A model generated the notes under the pieces. It was given only the letters and a program-made list of their open reading frames with translations. It was not told the origin of the DNA and did not search any database. The position numbers and the translations under genes are program-made. DNA of 64,000 bases from Candidatus Aminicenantota bacterium (GTDB lineage: Bacteria > Acidobacteriota > Aminicenantia > Aminicenantales > Aminicenantaceae). Where the stretch lies: contig WVXO01000031.1 of assembly GCA_011773465.1 (NCBI GenBank), forward strand, positions 123,392 through 187,391, given 5' to 3'. Below, one piece after another: positions 39,642-49,972 of the stretch (the first letter of the stretch is position 1; the number at the start of each line of letters is the position of its first letter).

Positions 39642-42179
39642 ATGGGAATTGAATATTCGATCAAAGCCTGCCAGATGTTAGGGGAGCACTTCCGAAGTCA
39701 AAAGATTTTTCGTCCTCAGTTCATCAAGCGCTACGATCCTGGCGCTGAGCTTTCTTATGAAATAAAAGGCGTGGCTCCGGCACGGACAGGCCGGATTAAG
39801 TTAGAAGTGGAAAAGTTTGTCGGAGGCGGATATGCTGGCCAGGTCTACAAGGTAAAGGCTTTATCCGTTGAAGCTCCTGAAGGGCCGCTTGAAGGCCTTG
39901 ATGTGGGTCATTCCTATGCCATGAAAATTTTCATCACGCCCACAGGCTTGGCAAAATTGTTCCGCAACTTCATCTATGCTATTGCCTTTCAAGGACCATT
40001 TTCGTTCCATGTCAATCCTGCTGCGGTCAGGGCAGGCGCATTATGGCAGAAGTTTATACGGCGTGGGGCAAGGATCAGAATCGGCTCTGAAGAGGCGGTC
40101 GTAGACATATTGGCCACCTTCCTTGATTCGGCACTCGGGAGCTGCGGAGAAATCAGTGAGTGGGTAGAAGGGCGAATGTGGAGGTTCGAAGCTGATGACA
40201 ATCTGGATGCCAGGCTGAGATGGAAAGTCGGAGATCCAGACGGCGAGCTGGGTTCTATTGAGTATCGCGCTAAACGAACCTTCTTAAAACGCCTTGTGCA
40301 ACTGATGCATGAAATGGGAGCTTTTGAGCTCGCCCGTCAGTACGAATGGTGGACCTGCAAGAGCCAACCCAATGCCCTCAAGCGGATCGCCAGTGATCCT
40401 GATCCTGCTGAAGGGTATGTCGCTGTAGATTTCCGGGCAGGTTTAGCTCTTCTCCCTTTTATTCCGATGAGTCCGGCCGATTTCAAGCTTATTTGCAAAG
40501 GGATTGCCCGGGCCAGCTTTGTCCAGTTCGACCGCGGAAACATAGACAAGCTCCAGAGTTTTGTGAAGACTAACTCTGAGGCTTTTGCCGGCATGCACGA
40601 AGCTATGGAGGAACTTAAGGAAACAGAAAAGCTTTACCGCGATTCCTTACCTGATATCACCCATCATCATTTTAAATTGATTTACAGCTCTAGACTGTGG
40701 TCATCAATCTTGAAAAGCAGCATAAAAGGCTGGAAAATTCGTAATGCCATCGATGAGAAGACCTCAAACCAGCTGCATAAAAAAAGATTCGCAACCTTAA
40801 TTTTTTACTTTTTGGGACTCATCCCCTTTTTGGGGAATTTTTTGCGCAAGCTATGGGGACGAGAGGATTACCGTAAGCATTATGGGCGCCTGCTGACAAG
40901 TTTAGATTATTTCCGCCGTGCTGTGCGAGCCCGCATTGCTGAAATCCTTATCAACTGGCACCGCGGAGGCCGTGTCGATGAGAAACGCGCCCAGAAGATG
41001 ATTGAGCATCCCGCTAGATTTTTCGGACACTTGCCCCTTTCTGTTTTTCCAGCAAAGGTGCACCGCTTTTTCTCTGATCGACGTTTCTTTGTGAAGTCAT
41101 TGGATTATATTTTTATCAGACCCTTCCGTCTATACTTTAAAGCCGAAGCTCGAGAACGATGGCTGCGCGAGATAGTCTCCCGCGGGCAAAAAAGCGGCAT
41201 GCTGAACAAGCAAGAAGCAGAACACATCGAATCTCAGATAAAGGAGCCCTTCATACAGAAGTATCTCAAAAGCCTTGCTGTCCATGTTTGTACAATTCCG
41301 GTAACCCAGATTGTTTCAGTCGCTGTGGCCTTTATCTATATCAAATTGCATCCAGAGCTTTCATGGCAACAGGCAACGTTACACGCAGGCATAATCCTGG
41401 GGCTTTTCCAGGTAACGCCTGTCTCTCCTGGCTCAATTGTCCGAGGACTGTATGTATCCTTTCTTATTTTCCGCGAGCGAAACTTCAAGGACTACAACAT
41501 TGCTTTTTCCTTGAGTTTCCTCAAATACATCGGTTATCTTGCTTTTCCGATCCAGATGGCTTACCGCTACCCGGAACTTGCCCGTTTCATGGCCGGCCAC
41601 TGGGCGACAGGAGCTGTGCATATTGTACCTGTTTTCGGGGAGAGAGGAGCGCTCCTGGAACATGTCATTTTTGATCTTTTTTACAACTATCCCCTGAATA
41701 TCCGCCGACGAATTCGCCAACGCAGGGAGTTCCGCGCTGCTTTGAAGCCAAGATCCTGGCATGTCCCCTTATGCATGCTTGCAGGCGCTCTTGTGCTGGC
41801 GCTTGCCGACGTTGTTTATTTCAATTTGACCGGGCGCATACCCACATTAGGAGATATTTGGTGGCTGGCTATATTGGTACCTGTTTTTGCAGCTGCAGCG
41901 GTGGCTGCTTTTGCTGGCGGAGCCTCTCTTTCGAGGCGAATGAAAATGGGTGTGCTATGCGGAGCCCTGCTCGGTTTTCTTTATGCAGCTTCTAACACTC
42001 TCCTGGACAGTTTCTTGGCTCAAGAAGGAGGAGAGCTGTTTGCATCTCTACATCTGTTGGGCCAGATTGGACTGACGGCGCTCTGGAGAATTTTTTTATT
42101 CACGATTTTGGCCATAATAGGAGTATTTATAGCCGAAACAAGACCATTAAAACCAACGTCATCTGTTTCTTCTCGTTAA
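39642..42179 (+). CDS. Large protein: N-terminal kinase-like region plus C-terminal multi-TM region, function unknown
   Basis: Gly-rich loop-like VEKFVGGGYAGQVYKVKA, YAMKIF lysine, DFG-like VAVDFRAG; several hydrophobic TM segments from about residue 540. Confidence 0.7.
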   Translation: MGIEYSIKACQMLGEHFRSQKIFRPQFIKRYDPGAELSYEIKGVAPARTGRIKLEVEKFVGGGYAGQVYKVKALSVEAPEGPLEGLDVGHSYAMKIFITPTGLAKLFRNFIYAIAFQGPFSFHVNPAAVRAGALWQKFIRRGARIRIGSEEAVVDILATFLDSALGSCGEISEWVEGRMWRFEADDNLDARLRWKVGDPDGELGSIEYRAKRTFLKRLVQLMHEMGAFELARQYEWWTCKSQPNALKRIASDPDPAEGYVAVDFRAGLALLPFIPMSPADFKLICKGIARASFVQFDRGNIDKLQSFVKTNSEAFAGMHEAMEELKETEKLYRDSLPDITHHHFKLIYSSRLWSSILKSSIKGWKIRNAIDEKTSNQLHKKRFATLIFYFLGLIPFLGNFLRKLWGREDYRKHYGRLLTSLDYFRRAVRARIAEILINWHRGGRVDEKRAQKMIEHPARFFGHLPLSVFPAKVHRFFSDRRFFVKSLDYIFIRPFRLYFKAEARERWLREIVSRGQKSGMLNKQEAEHIESQIKEPFIQKYLKSLAVHVCTIPVTQIVSVAVAFIYIKLHPELSWQQATLHAGIILGLFQVTPVSPGSIVRGLYVSFLIFRERNFKDYNIAFSLSFLKYIGYLAFPIQMAYRYPELARFMAGHWATGAVHIVPVFGERGALLEHVIFDLFYNYPLNIRRRIRQRREFRAALKPRSWHVPLCMLAGALVLALADVVYFNLTGRIPTLGDIWWLAILVPVFAAAAVAAFAGGASLSRRMKMGVLCGALLGFLYAASNTLLDSFLAQEGGELFASLHLLGQIGLTALWRIFLFTILAIIGVFIAETRPLKPTSSVSSR

Positions 42180-42399
42180 ATATTTAATCAAGGGACTAAA
42201 TTAAAGGGGGGAATTGAAAAAATTACTTTCTGACTCTACTTCGTGCATTCATCCCTTTTCTTGGCACTAATTATAAGCCTTGAGATTGGAATTAGAGAGT
42301 TTAAAGAGGAAAAAAGAGAAGTGAAAGATTAATAGTATATTAAATAGATGTAAAAAGTAGGAATATATAGTAAAATAAAAACTATAATGGAGCTTTAAG

Positions 42400-42993
42400 A
42401 TGAACAAAGAAAGCTGGGATCAAGTATACAGAATTCATAAGCTGGATGAAATCCCCTGGCACTCCAGTCAACCGGATCGAAACCTTGTCAATTTAATTCG
42501 AGAAAAAAAGATCCAGAAAGGCTCAGTTTTAGACATGTGTTCTGGTGACGGAACAAATTCCATTTACTTGGCCTCGAAGGGATTCAAGGTCGTGGGTGTT
42601 GATATCTCGCCGACAGCGGTTGAGATAGCAAAGGAACGATGTAAAAAAAGAAATGTTAAGTGTGACTATTCTGCAGGCGATATTCTAAAAATAAAATCTG
42701 ATAAAAAGTTTGACTTTGTTTTCGATAGAGGATGCTTTCACCATATTGCAAAAAAGGATAAGCCAAAATATGCCAGGCTTGTCAATAGAATATTAAAAAA
42801 GAAGGGCAAGTTCTTCCTTCTATGCTTCAGCGATAAAAATCCGCCCTTTGCCAAGAACCTTTCTAAAAAAGATATAATTGGCTATTTTTCAGAGTATTTC
42901 AATATTCTTTTTATCAAGGATTCTGTCCATAAGGAACCGAAGACTGAGCACAAAAGATACCTTTATGCAGTCTTTATGGAAAGAAAAGATTAA
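42400..42993 (+). CDS. Class I SAM-dependent methyltransferase
   Basis: GSVLDMCSGDGTNSIYLASKGFKVVGVDISPTAVEIAKER. Confidence 0.9.
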   Translation: MNKESWDQVYRIHKLDEIPWHSSQPDRNLVNLIREKKIQKGSVLDMCSGDGTNSIYLASKGFKVVGVDISPTAVEIAKERCKKRNVKCDYSAGDILKIKSDKKFDFVFDRGCFHHIAKKDKPKYARLVNRILKKKGKFFLLCFSDKNPPFAKNLSKKDIIGYFSEYFNILFIKDSVHKEPKTEHKRYLYAVFMERKD

Positions 42994-43000
42994 AATATTT

Positions 43001-44497
43001 TTACTTTCCTGTTTTCTCTTTGGGCGTAAGGGGAGGAATTGTGATATCAATAACATTAACGTCCCCCAGGCTTGCGAGAGGCTTGTCAAAGTCCTCCTTT
43101 TTCCCCACTACTAGAATTTGAACTTTATCTGGACGGAGGTATTTTTTTGCCACTCGTAAAATATCTTTTTTTGTGACTTTCTCCACTCCTTTTTTAACCT
43201 TATCCATAAAATCCAGAGGATAACCGAAGAAGGCATAGGTCATTAAACGATTTACAATTTTTTCCCGGCTGTCAAAATTAAAGACATAAGAATTCAGGTA
43301 TTCATCCTTGGCTTTGGCCAGCTCTTCGCTACTGACTTCCTCCTCTCTTATTCGTTTTAGCTCTTTGAGCATTAATTCTATGGCATAGACGGTGGATTCT
43401 GATTTGGTTTGAGCTCCGGAGCTAAAAACTCCAGGAACCAGGTAATTAGCTCCGTAGCTTCCCCAAACACTATAAGCAAGCCCTTCGTCTGTCCTGATCT
43501 TTTTAAACATTCGATCAAAAGAAAGAATGCTATTCATGACACTCAAAGCCGGGAAATCAGGGTTTTTTCTCAACCCTCCAATGTGCCCGATTAGAATATT
43601 AGATTGGTTTACATCTGGCTTATCGATAAAATTGACCGTATATTTATATTTGTAATCGATCTTAGGCATTGGAGGAATTTTAGCCTTGACTGCTTTCCAT
43701 TGTCCCAGAGCCTTCTTTATCTTAACTTCCATGTCTTTGCTATCGAAATCTCCCCATACTGCCATAATAATGTTGTTCGGGTAGAAGTATTTTTTATAAA
43801 AATCAACAATATCTTCCCTTGTTATAGCTTCGATAGTGGCATATTCTGCATGACGAGCATAGGGGCTGTCTTTCCCATAAATTAGCTTTTCAAACTCTCG
43901 GAATGCGATTTGCCTTATTTCATCATTTCGTCGAGAAATAGCTGTCTTTTGCTGGATTTTGGCTAACCTGATTTTATCCTCTTGAAAAGCAGGATTCATC
44001 AAGATATCTGCCAAGATTTCCAGGGCTCTGTCTACATCTTCTTTCAGAACAGAAACCGTAATATAACCTGAACCCCGGCCGATCCCTGTCGAAACTGTTG
44101 CTGCCAGAGTCTCCAATTCCTTATCGATCTCATCCCCTGTCATAGATGTGGTCCCCCCTGTGCGTAAAACCTGCCCAGTAATGGAAGCTAACCCAACCTT
44201 TGAAGCCGGTTCAAATACAGAGCGTGCGTGAACCATTGCCCGCATGTCTATGGTTGGATATTCATGATCCTCCACTAAAAAAAGCTTTAGGCCGTTTTTC
44301 AGATTAACGGTTTCCACCTTGGGCATCTTGATTGGATTCAAAGGCGAGAAGACAAATTTATCCCGAGGACCCTTCTGAGCAAAAACAGAAACCCCGCAAA
44401 AAATGATCAAAAGAAACAAAATTGAAAAAATTGTGAATAATTCTCTCGTTTTTTTCATTGTCCTTTCCTTTCTATGAAGAAAATTTATTATACTCAT
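43001..44497 (-). CDS. M16 family peptidase-like protein (probable non-catalytic partner)
   Basis: M16 fold-like sequence with signal peptide; no HxxEH seen in the N-terminal region. Confidence 0.88.
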   Translation of the reverse strand: MSIINFLHRKERTMKKTRELFTIFSILFLLIIFCGVSVFAQKGPRDKFVFSPLNPIKMPKVETVNLKNGLKLFLVEDHEYPTIDMRAMVHARSVFEPASKVGLASITGQVLRTGGTTSMTGDEIDKELETLAATVSTGIGRGSGYITVSVLKEDVDRALEILADILMNPAFQEDKIRLAKIQQKTAISRRNDEIRQIAFREFEKLIYGKDSPYARHAEYATIEAITREDIVDFYKKYFYPNNIIMAVWGDFDSKDMEVKIKKALGQWKAVKAKIPPMPKIDYKYKYTVNFIDKPDVNQSNILIGHIGGLRKNPDFPALSVMNSILSFDRMFKKIRTDEGLAYSVWGSYGANYLVPGVFSSGAQTKSESTVYAIELMLKELKRIREEEVSSEELAKAKDEYLNSYVFNFDSREKIVNRLMTYAFFGYPLDFMDKVKKGVEKVTKKDILRVAKKYLRPDKVQILVVGKKEDFDKPLASLGDVNVIDITIPPLTPKEKTGK

Positions 44498-44512
44498 AAG
44501 TTTTCCTTCTGT

Positions 44513-46018
44513 TTATTTTCCATAGACAAGCTCGCCAATGGTTCTCTTTTTCTTGGCTAAATATTCATTGGCGACACGCTTGACATCCTCAGCAGTAATA
44601 GCTTCTATTTCTTTTATCTGCTCAAACGCTTCATCTAAGCCTCCAAGGACTACCTCGGCATAGGTCAACAAAGCAGCCATGCGTGAGTTGGATTTCATCT
44701 GATTCATAATACTTTTTACAGCACTCCTCTTGAATTTAGTCAATTCCTCTGCTGTTACTGATTCTTTTTGTATCTTTTCAATCTCTTCATCTATGAGCTC
44801 CAAACACTCAGCCGAAGTATGACCCCTGGAAGGAACAGCATAAAAAGCAATGAGATTTGGAAACTTTTCGCCTGGGAATCCATTAATAGCGATAACTGCA
44901 ACAGCGACCTTCTTCTCTTTCACTAAAAGCTGATAAAGCCTTGATGAACGTCCTTGGCCCAATATATTGGCCAAGGCCTCTAAAGAAGTGCTATCTTTGT
45001 GGCGAGCGTCAGGGCGGTGATAGCCGACAATTATCAAGGGCTGGGCTTTCGCAACGACAGTGACCCGGCGTTCTCCTCCTTGTTCAGGTTCTACTGTCCT
45101 CACAAACTCTGGCTTGGGACCACTGGGAATCCGTTCAAAATACACCTCAGCTATATCAAATACTTCTTGGGTCTTGACATCGCCCACAATTCCGACCGTC
45201 AAATTACTGGGACCGTAGAATTTTCTGAAGTACTGCTCAACATCCTTGCGAGTTATATGTTCTAGGTCTGACATGTGGCCAATGACTGAATGATGATAAG
45301 GATGAGCTTTAAAAGCAACAGCTAAAAAATCTTCGATAAGGCGTCCCATAGGTCGAGTTTCCAAACCAAGTCTTCTTTCTTCCATAACAACATCTCTCTC
45401 TTTGAAAAATTCACGGAAGATTGGATTAAGAAACCTATCAGAGGTCATGGCCATCCAGAATTCCAATTTGTTTGAAGGCAGGCTGTTTATATACTGAGTT
45501 GCATCATTGCTGGTGTAGGCATTAACTCCTCGGTCGCCTTCTCTCATCATCATATCGAAGTATTCGTTGTTAATAACATACTCCTTGGCTTTTTTACGCA
45601 GGGCCTCAAATTTCTCTTCCATCTCTTTGATCTTATTGGTGTCCGGTTTGGGCTTGACCTTCTCTCTTTTTATCTGGTCATAAAGATCATCCAATTCTTT
45701 AAGTATTTTTGCTTCTGCCTCATAGTCTTTTGTTCCTATTGCTTTTGAGCCTTTAAAAGCCATGTGTTCTAAAAGATGAGAAATGCCTGTTATCCCATAC
45801 GATTCATTGGCACTTCCCACATCCGCATATACATGGAAAGACACAACAGGAGCTTCATGGCGTTCAAGAACTATGAATTTCATGCCATTCTTCAGGGTAT
45901 GGACCTTCACCTGATTTTTAATAGCTTCAAAAGTTTGAGCCTGAAGGGAGAGATTGAAGATTGTGATGATAGCAAGCAAAAGAAACAGTTTGAGATAAGA
46001 TCCTTTCTTTTCAAACAT
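44513..46018 (-). CDS. M16 family zinc peptidase
   Basis: HLLEHMAFKGSKAIG carries HxxEH; signal peptide. Confidence 0.93.
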   Translation of the reverse strand: MFEKKGSYLKLFLLLAIITIFNLSLQAQTFEAIKNQVKVHTLKNGMKFIVLERHEAPVVSFHVYADVGSANESYGITGISHLLEHMAFKGSKAIGTKDYEAEAKILKELDDLYDQIKREKVKPKPDTNKIKEMEEKFEALRKKAKEYVINNEYFDMMMREGDRGVNAYTSNDATQYINSLPSNKLEFWMAMTSDRFLNPIFREFFKERDVVMEERRLGLETRPMGRLIEDFLAVAFKAHPYHHSVIGHMSDLEHITRKDVEQYFRKFYGPSNLTVGIVGDVKTQEVFDIAEVYFERIPSGPKPEFVRTVEPEQGGERRVTVVAKAQPLIIVGYHRPDARHKDSTSLEALANILGQGRSSRLYQLLVKEKKVAVAVIAINGFPGEKFPNLIAFYAVPSRGHTSAECLELIDEEIEKIQKESVTAEELTKFKRSAVKSIMNQMKSNSRMAALLTYAEVVLGGLDEAFEQIKEIEAITAEDVKRVANEYLAKKKRTIGELVYGK

Positions 46019-46200
46019 GCTTTTATCCTCCTATTTATATTTTTTTGAGATTGTATTCAATTTATTATTATACAAATTATCGCACAAGGCATAAAACAGA
46101 AAAAAAATCATCTCTTGGGTTTTAGCTCCCAGATGTTAGGTCCCTTACTTTGGGCATTTTACTATAGACTGTTGTTTATAGCAAGCAGTAAATTCTAGAT

Positions 46201-47625
46201 CTATCTTTTACTTTTTTTCAGCCCCAGCTCTTCGAGCTGGTTTGGATCTGCCTCTGCTGGTGAACCTGTGAGCAAACATAGGGCACTCGTTGTTTTGGGG
46301 AAAGGAATCACATCTCGTATAGATTCTTCACCAGCCAGAATCATCACAATCCTATCAAATCCCAGGGCAATACCACCATGGGGAGGAGTTCCGTAAAGAA
46401 GGGCCTCCAAAAAAAAGCCGAACTTCTCCTTGACTTCTTCTTGACTCAAGCCGAGAAGCTTGAAAATCCTCTTTTGAAGCTCAGGATCATGTATTCGGAT
46501 AGAACCTCCTCCAATCTCAACACCATTAAGAACCAGGTCGTAAGCCTTGGCTCTTACTTTAGACGGATCTTTCTCAAGGAAATCTAGATCCTCTTCATGA
46601 GGCGAGGTGAAGGGATGATGCATGGAGAGGAGCCGTTTTTCCTCCTCGCTCCACTCAAAGAGAGGAAAGTCTGTAACCCAGGCGAATTGGAAGGTTTTTT
46701 TGTCCTTTTCTTGGCGCAAATCTGGCTTATCGGTACCGAATTTTTCCATGCTCTCTTCGTAGGTTAATCGGGGAAATGGAATATCTATCTTTGCCCCAAT
46801 AATTTTAAAAACAGAAGCCATCATGGATTCAACCAAACCGAATATATCCTCCGCCTCTGCAAAACTCATTTCTATGTCGATCTGGGTAAATTCAGGTTGG
46901 CGATCTGCTCTTAAATCTTCATCACGAAAACAGCGAACAATCTGAAAATAGCGGTCAAACCCTGAAATCATCAGAATCTGCTTGAAAAGCTGAGGGGATT
47001 GAGGAAGAGCATAAAACCTTCCTTTGTAGATTCGGCTGGGCACCAGGTAATCTCTTGCTCCTTCAGGAGTAGATTTCGTCAAGAAAGGCGTTTCAATCTC
47101 TAAAAAGCCATTTTCACTCATAAAATTGCGGATGCAGAGTGCTGCCTGATGCCTGAGCTTAATGTTACGCTGCATTGAGGGTCTTCTCATATCCAGATAC
47201 CTGTGTTTAAAGCGGAGTTCTTCTGAAGCCTGAGGAGGATCGGCAATAACAAAGGGCGGAATCTTGGAGGTGCCAATAATTTTGAGTTCTTTGGCCTCGA
47301 CTTCTACATCTCCGGTAGGAAGCTGGGGATTTCGGGATCTTTCTCCTCTCTTCTTAACCACTCCTTTTATGCCCACGACATTTTCCATCTTAATCTTCTT
47401 GGCCTCATCCAAAAGGGCTCCCTCCGAAGAAGGAACCACAACCTGAACCACACCCTCTCTATCTCTAAGATCTATAAAGACCAGGTTTCCTATGTCTCTT
47501 TGCCTGTGAGCCCAGCCCAGTAGAGTCACTTCCTTTCCCGCATGCTCTGAGCGGAGTTCTCCACAGTAGACTGTTCGTCGCCACTTTGTTGATTTGATAG
47601 TCCCCATTTGTTCTATCCTTATCAA
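46201..47625 (-). CDS. aspS: Aspartyl-tRNA synthetase, bacterial-type, apparently lacking the GAD insertion domain
   Basis: OB-fold N-terminus, RDEDLRADRQPEFTQIDIEMSF, GFDRIVMILAGEESIRDVIPFPKT; sequence runs GTDKPDLRQEKDKKTFQFAWVTDFPLFEW. Confidence 0.93.
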   Translation of the reverse strand: MIRIEQMGTIKSTKWRRTVYCGELRSEHAGKEVTLLGWAHRQRDIGNLVFIDLRDREGVVQVVVPSSEGALLDEAKKIKMENVVGIKGVVKKRGERSRNPQLPTGDVEVEAKELKIIGTSKIPPFVIADPPQASEELRFKHRYLDMRRPSMQRNIKLRHQAALCIRNFMSENGFLEIETPFLTKSTPEGARDYLVPSRIYKGRFYALPQSPQLFKQILMISGFDRYFQIVRCFRDEDLRADRQPEFTQIDIEMSFAEAEDIFGLVESMMASVFKIIGAKIDIPFPRLTYEESMEKFGTDKPDLRQEKDKKTFQFAWVTDFPLFEWSEEEKRLLSMHHPFTSPHEEDLDFLEKDPSKVRAKAYDLVLNGVEIGGGSIRIHDPELQKRIFKLLGLSQEEVKEKFGFFLEALLYGTPPHGGIALGFDRIVMILAGEESIRDVIPFPKTTSALCLLTGSPAEADPNQLEELGLKKSKR

Positions 47626-47640
47626 GCAGTAGTAAATCCT

Positions 47641-48891
47641 CTAAGAAGACTCTCGGATGATTTTGAGGATTTCACCTTGAGTTCCCTCCACCTGCAAACC
47701 AGAAGCCATGTTCTTCAGTTTATATTTCTTTTCCTTAACCTCCTCTTCGCCGATAATCAAAACCCAAGCTGCCCCCAATTTATTGGCTCGACTCATCTGG
47801 CTTTTTATGCTTCGTTCCTTGTATTCAATAAGGCACTCCACACCCTCTCTCCTCAAAAACTGGACTGCTTTCATGCCTGCTCTCTTAGACTCATCTCCTA
47901 AGTGGACTAAATAAAGGAATTCGCCCTTTTCCTCTGTAAAGGGAACAACTGAGATCAACCTTTCTAAACCCATGGCAAAACCGATGGCACAAAGGTCAGG
48001 ACCTCCAAAATCCTCCATCATATCATCGTATCTTCCCCCGCCAATTAGCGCATTCTGGGCCCCTAACTTGGAGGAGACAACCTCAAAAGTCGTTTTGGTG
48101 TAATAATCTATTCCTCGAACCAGGCGTGGCTCGACTTTATATTTTATTCCGTAGAAAGCCAGGTACTCGCAAAATCGGTTGAAATGATCCTCACACTCCT
48201 GGCAAAGATAATCTGTGATCCTAGGAAAATTTTTAGCCGCTTCACGGCAGGTCTCTATTTTGCAGTCAAAAATCCTCAAAGGATTTAGATCAACCTTTCT
48301 TTTACAGTCTGGACATAGATCGCGTTTTACCTCCTCTGCACGACTTCTCAAATCTTTTATGTAAGAAGGTCGGCATTTCTTACAGCCAACGGAATTCACA
48401 AGGTTTTCTGTAGCGGAAACCTTAAGTTCTCGGAGTAGATAATTCGCCATCTCCACGATCTCAGCATCAAGGGCCGGGTCCTCTTCACCAAACACTTCAA
48501 TATCCACCTGGTGAAACTGGCGATAACGTCCTTTCTGCGGCTTGTCGTAGCGAAACATCGGGCCAATATAGTAAAATCTCAAGGGATCAGGCTGAAGATA
48601 CAGGCGATTTTCTATGATGGAGCGGGCTACAGAAGGAGTGTATTCTGGCCGCAGGGTTAGGGAGCGCCCCGCCTTATCTTTAAAAGTGTACATTTCTTTG
48701 ATAACGATATCAGTAGTCTGCCCTGTTCCTTTTTCAAACAGCTCTGTGGCTTCAAAGACGGGGGTCCTGATCTCTTTATAGGCATAGAGCTCGAGGACTC
48801 TCTTGGTGACCGCCTCAACGTGCTGCCACTTCCTTGCTTCTCGAGGAAGGACGTCTTTTGTTCCCTTTATGGCAGAGATCTGTTTCTTCAT
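47641..48891 (-). CDS. hisS: Histidyl-tRNA synthetase
   Basis: GTKDVLPREARKWQHVE; FRYDKPQKGRYRQFHQVDIEVFG; LVRGIDYYTKTTFEV. Confidence 0.96.
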   Translation of the reverse strand: MKKQISAIKGTKDVLPREARKWQHVEAVTKRVLELYAYKEIRTPVFEATELFEKGTGQTTDIVIKEMYTFKDKAGRSLTLRPEYTPSVARSIIENRLYLQPDPLRFYYIGPMFRYDKPQKGRYRQFHQVDIEVFGEEDPALDAEIVEMANYLLRELKVSATENLVNSVGCKKCRPSYIKDLRSRAEEVKRDLCPDCKRKVDLNPLRIFDCKIETCREAAKNFPRITDYLCQECEDHFNRFCEYLAFYGIKYKVEPRLVRGIDYYTKTTFEVVSSKLGAQNALIGGGRYDDMMEDFGGPDLCAIGFAMGLERLISVVPFTEEKGEFLYLVHLGDESKRAGMKAVQFLRREGVECLIEYKERSIKSQMSRANKLGAAWVLIIGEEEVKEKKYKLKNMASGLQVEGTQGEILKIIRESS

Positions 48892-49844
48892 TTCTCCCTA
48901 AACACTCCTATCTCCCTGAATTTTTTGTATCTCATTTTTATTCTTTCTTCAGGGGATATCTGTCGCAACTTTTTTAAAATCAGATTAAGGTCTTTGTCTA
49001 CATTTTTGAATGTTTGTTCAGGATCTATGTGTGCGCCACCGGGGGGCTCAGCGATAATTTTATCAATTATTCCCATATCCAGTAAATCCTTGGCGCCAAT
49101 TTTCAGATTCTCTGCAGCTTTTTTAACAGCTTCCTGATCTTTCCAGAGTATTGCAGCACAGCCTTCAGGGGAAATAACAGAGTAGAAGGAATTCTCGAGC
49201 ATCAAAATGGCATCCCCCACACCTACAGCCAGGGCTCCTCCACTCCCTCCCTCTCCAATAACCACATTTACAACAGGAATTTTTAGTTTTGAAATTTCCC
49301 TTAAATTATAGGCAATCGCTTCTGCTTGACCTTGCTCTTCAGCTCTAACCCCTGGGTAAGCCCCAGGAGTATCGATAAAGGTTACTATCGGGAAGCCAAA
49401 TTTTTCTGCCAATTTCATGACTCTGAGTGCTTTTCTATAGCCCTCTGGGTTGGGTTGGCCAAAATTTCTACTTATTCTCTCTCTTGTTGTTCGTCCCTTT
49501 TGATGTCCGATAAGACCGACAGTGCTCCCTCTATAGAAACCAAACCCAGCCACGATGGCAGGATCATCTCCTGCGCGGCGATCTCCGTGGATTTCCATAA
49601 AATCCTCAATCATATAATCTATGTAATCCAGAGTATAAGGCCTCTTGGGATGGCGAGCTATTTGAACGATGTGCAGAGGACTAAGGTCCGGACTGATCTT
49701 GGCCCATTCTTTCTCTATTTTCTTTCTTAGCTCGAGTATTTTCTCTTTTTTGCCCGCCTTCTCGCCCGATTGTAGCTCATCTATATTTTCTTTGAGCGCG
49801 ACAATATTTTTTTCTAATTGATAGAAATTTCTTTCTTCTTTCAT
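48888..49844 (-). CDS. accA: Acetyl-CoA carboxylase carboxyltransferase subunit alpha
   Basis: QIARHPKRPYTLDYIDYMIEDFMEIHGDRRAGDDPAIVAG; IGEGGSGGALAVGVGD. Confidence 0.96.
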   Translation of the reverse strand: MKEERNFYQLEKNIVALKENIDELQSGEKAGKKEKILELRKKIEKEWAKISPDLSPLHIVQIARHPKRPYTLDYIDYMIEDFMEIHGDRRAGDDPAIVAGFGFYRGSTVGLIGHQKGRTTRERISRNFGQPNPEGYRKALRVMKLAEKFGFPIVTFIDTPGAYPGVRAEEQGQAEAIAYNLREISKLKIPVVNVVIGEGGSGGALAVGVGDAILMLENSFYSVISPEGCAAILWKDQEAVKKAAENLKIGAKDLLDMGIIDKIIAEPPGGAHIDPEQTFKNVDKDLNLILKKLRQISPEERIKMRYKKFREIGVFREK

Positions 49845-49920
49845 CTCTCTGTTGATAAAAAGGTGTCTTTTTTTACCCGTCTATTCTATAGACTTGCCTG
49901 AATTAATGTCAAGATGAGAA

Positions 49921-49945
49921 AAATGGGGCCTGGCCCCATTTATAT
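49921..49945. repeat. Short perfect palindrome, identical core to that at 25.3 kb; possible terminator for minus-strand gene 49973-50638
   Basis: AAATGGGGCC-T-GGCCCCATTT; on the minus strand it is followed by a T-run. Confidence 0.65.
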
Positions 49946-49972
49946 AAAGCGGGTTTGGGGACGGATGCAGAT

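Noticed and set aside
41159-41674. 171-aa plus-strand ORF
   Set aside because: Out-of-frame ORF within the 845-aa kinase-like/TM gene.
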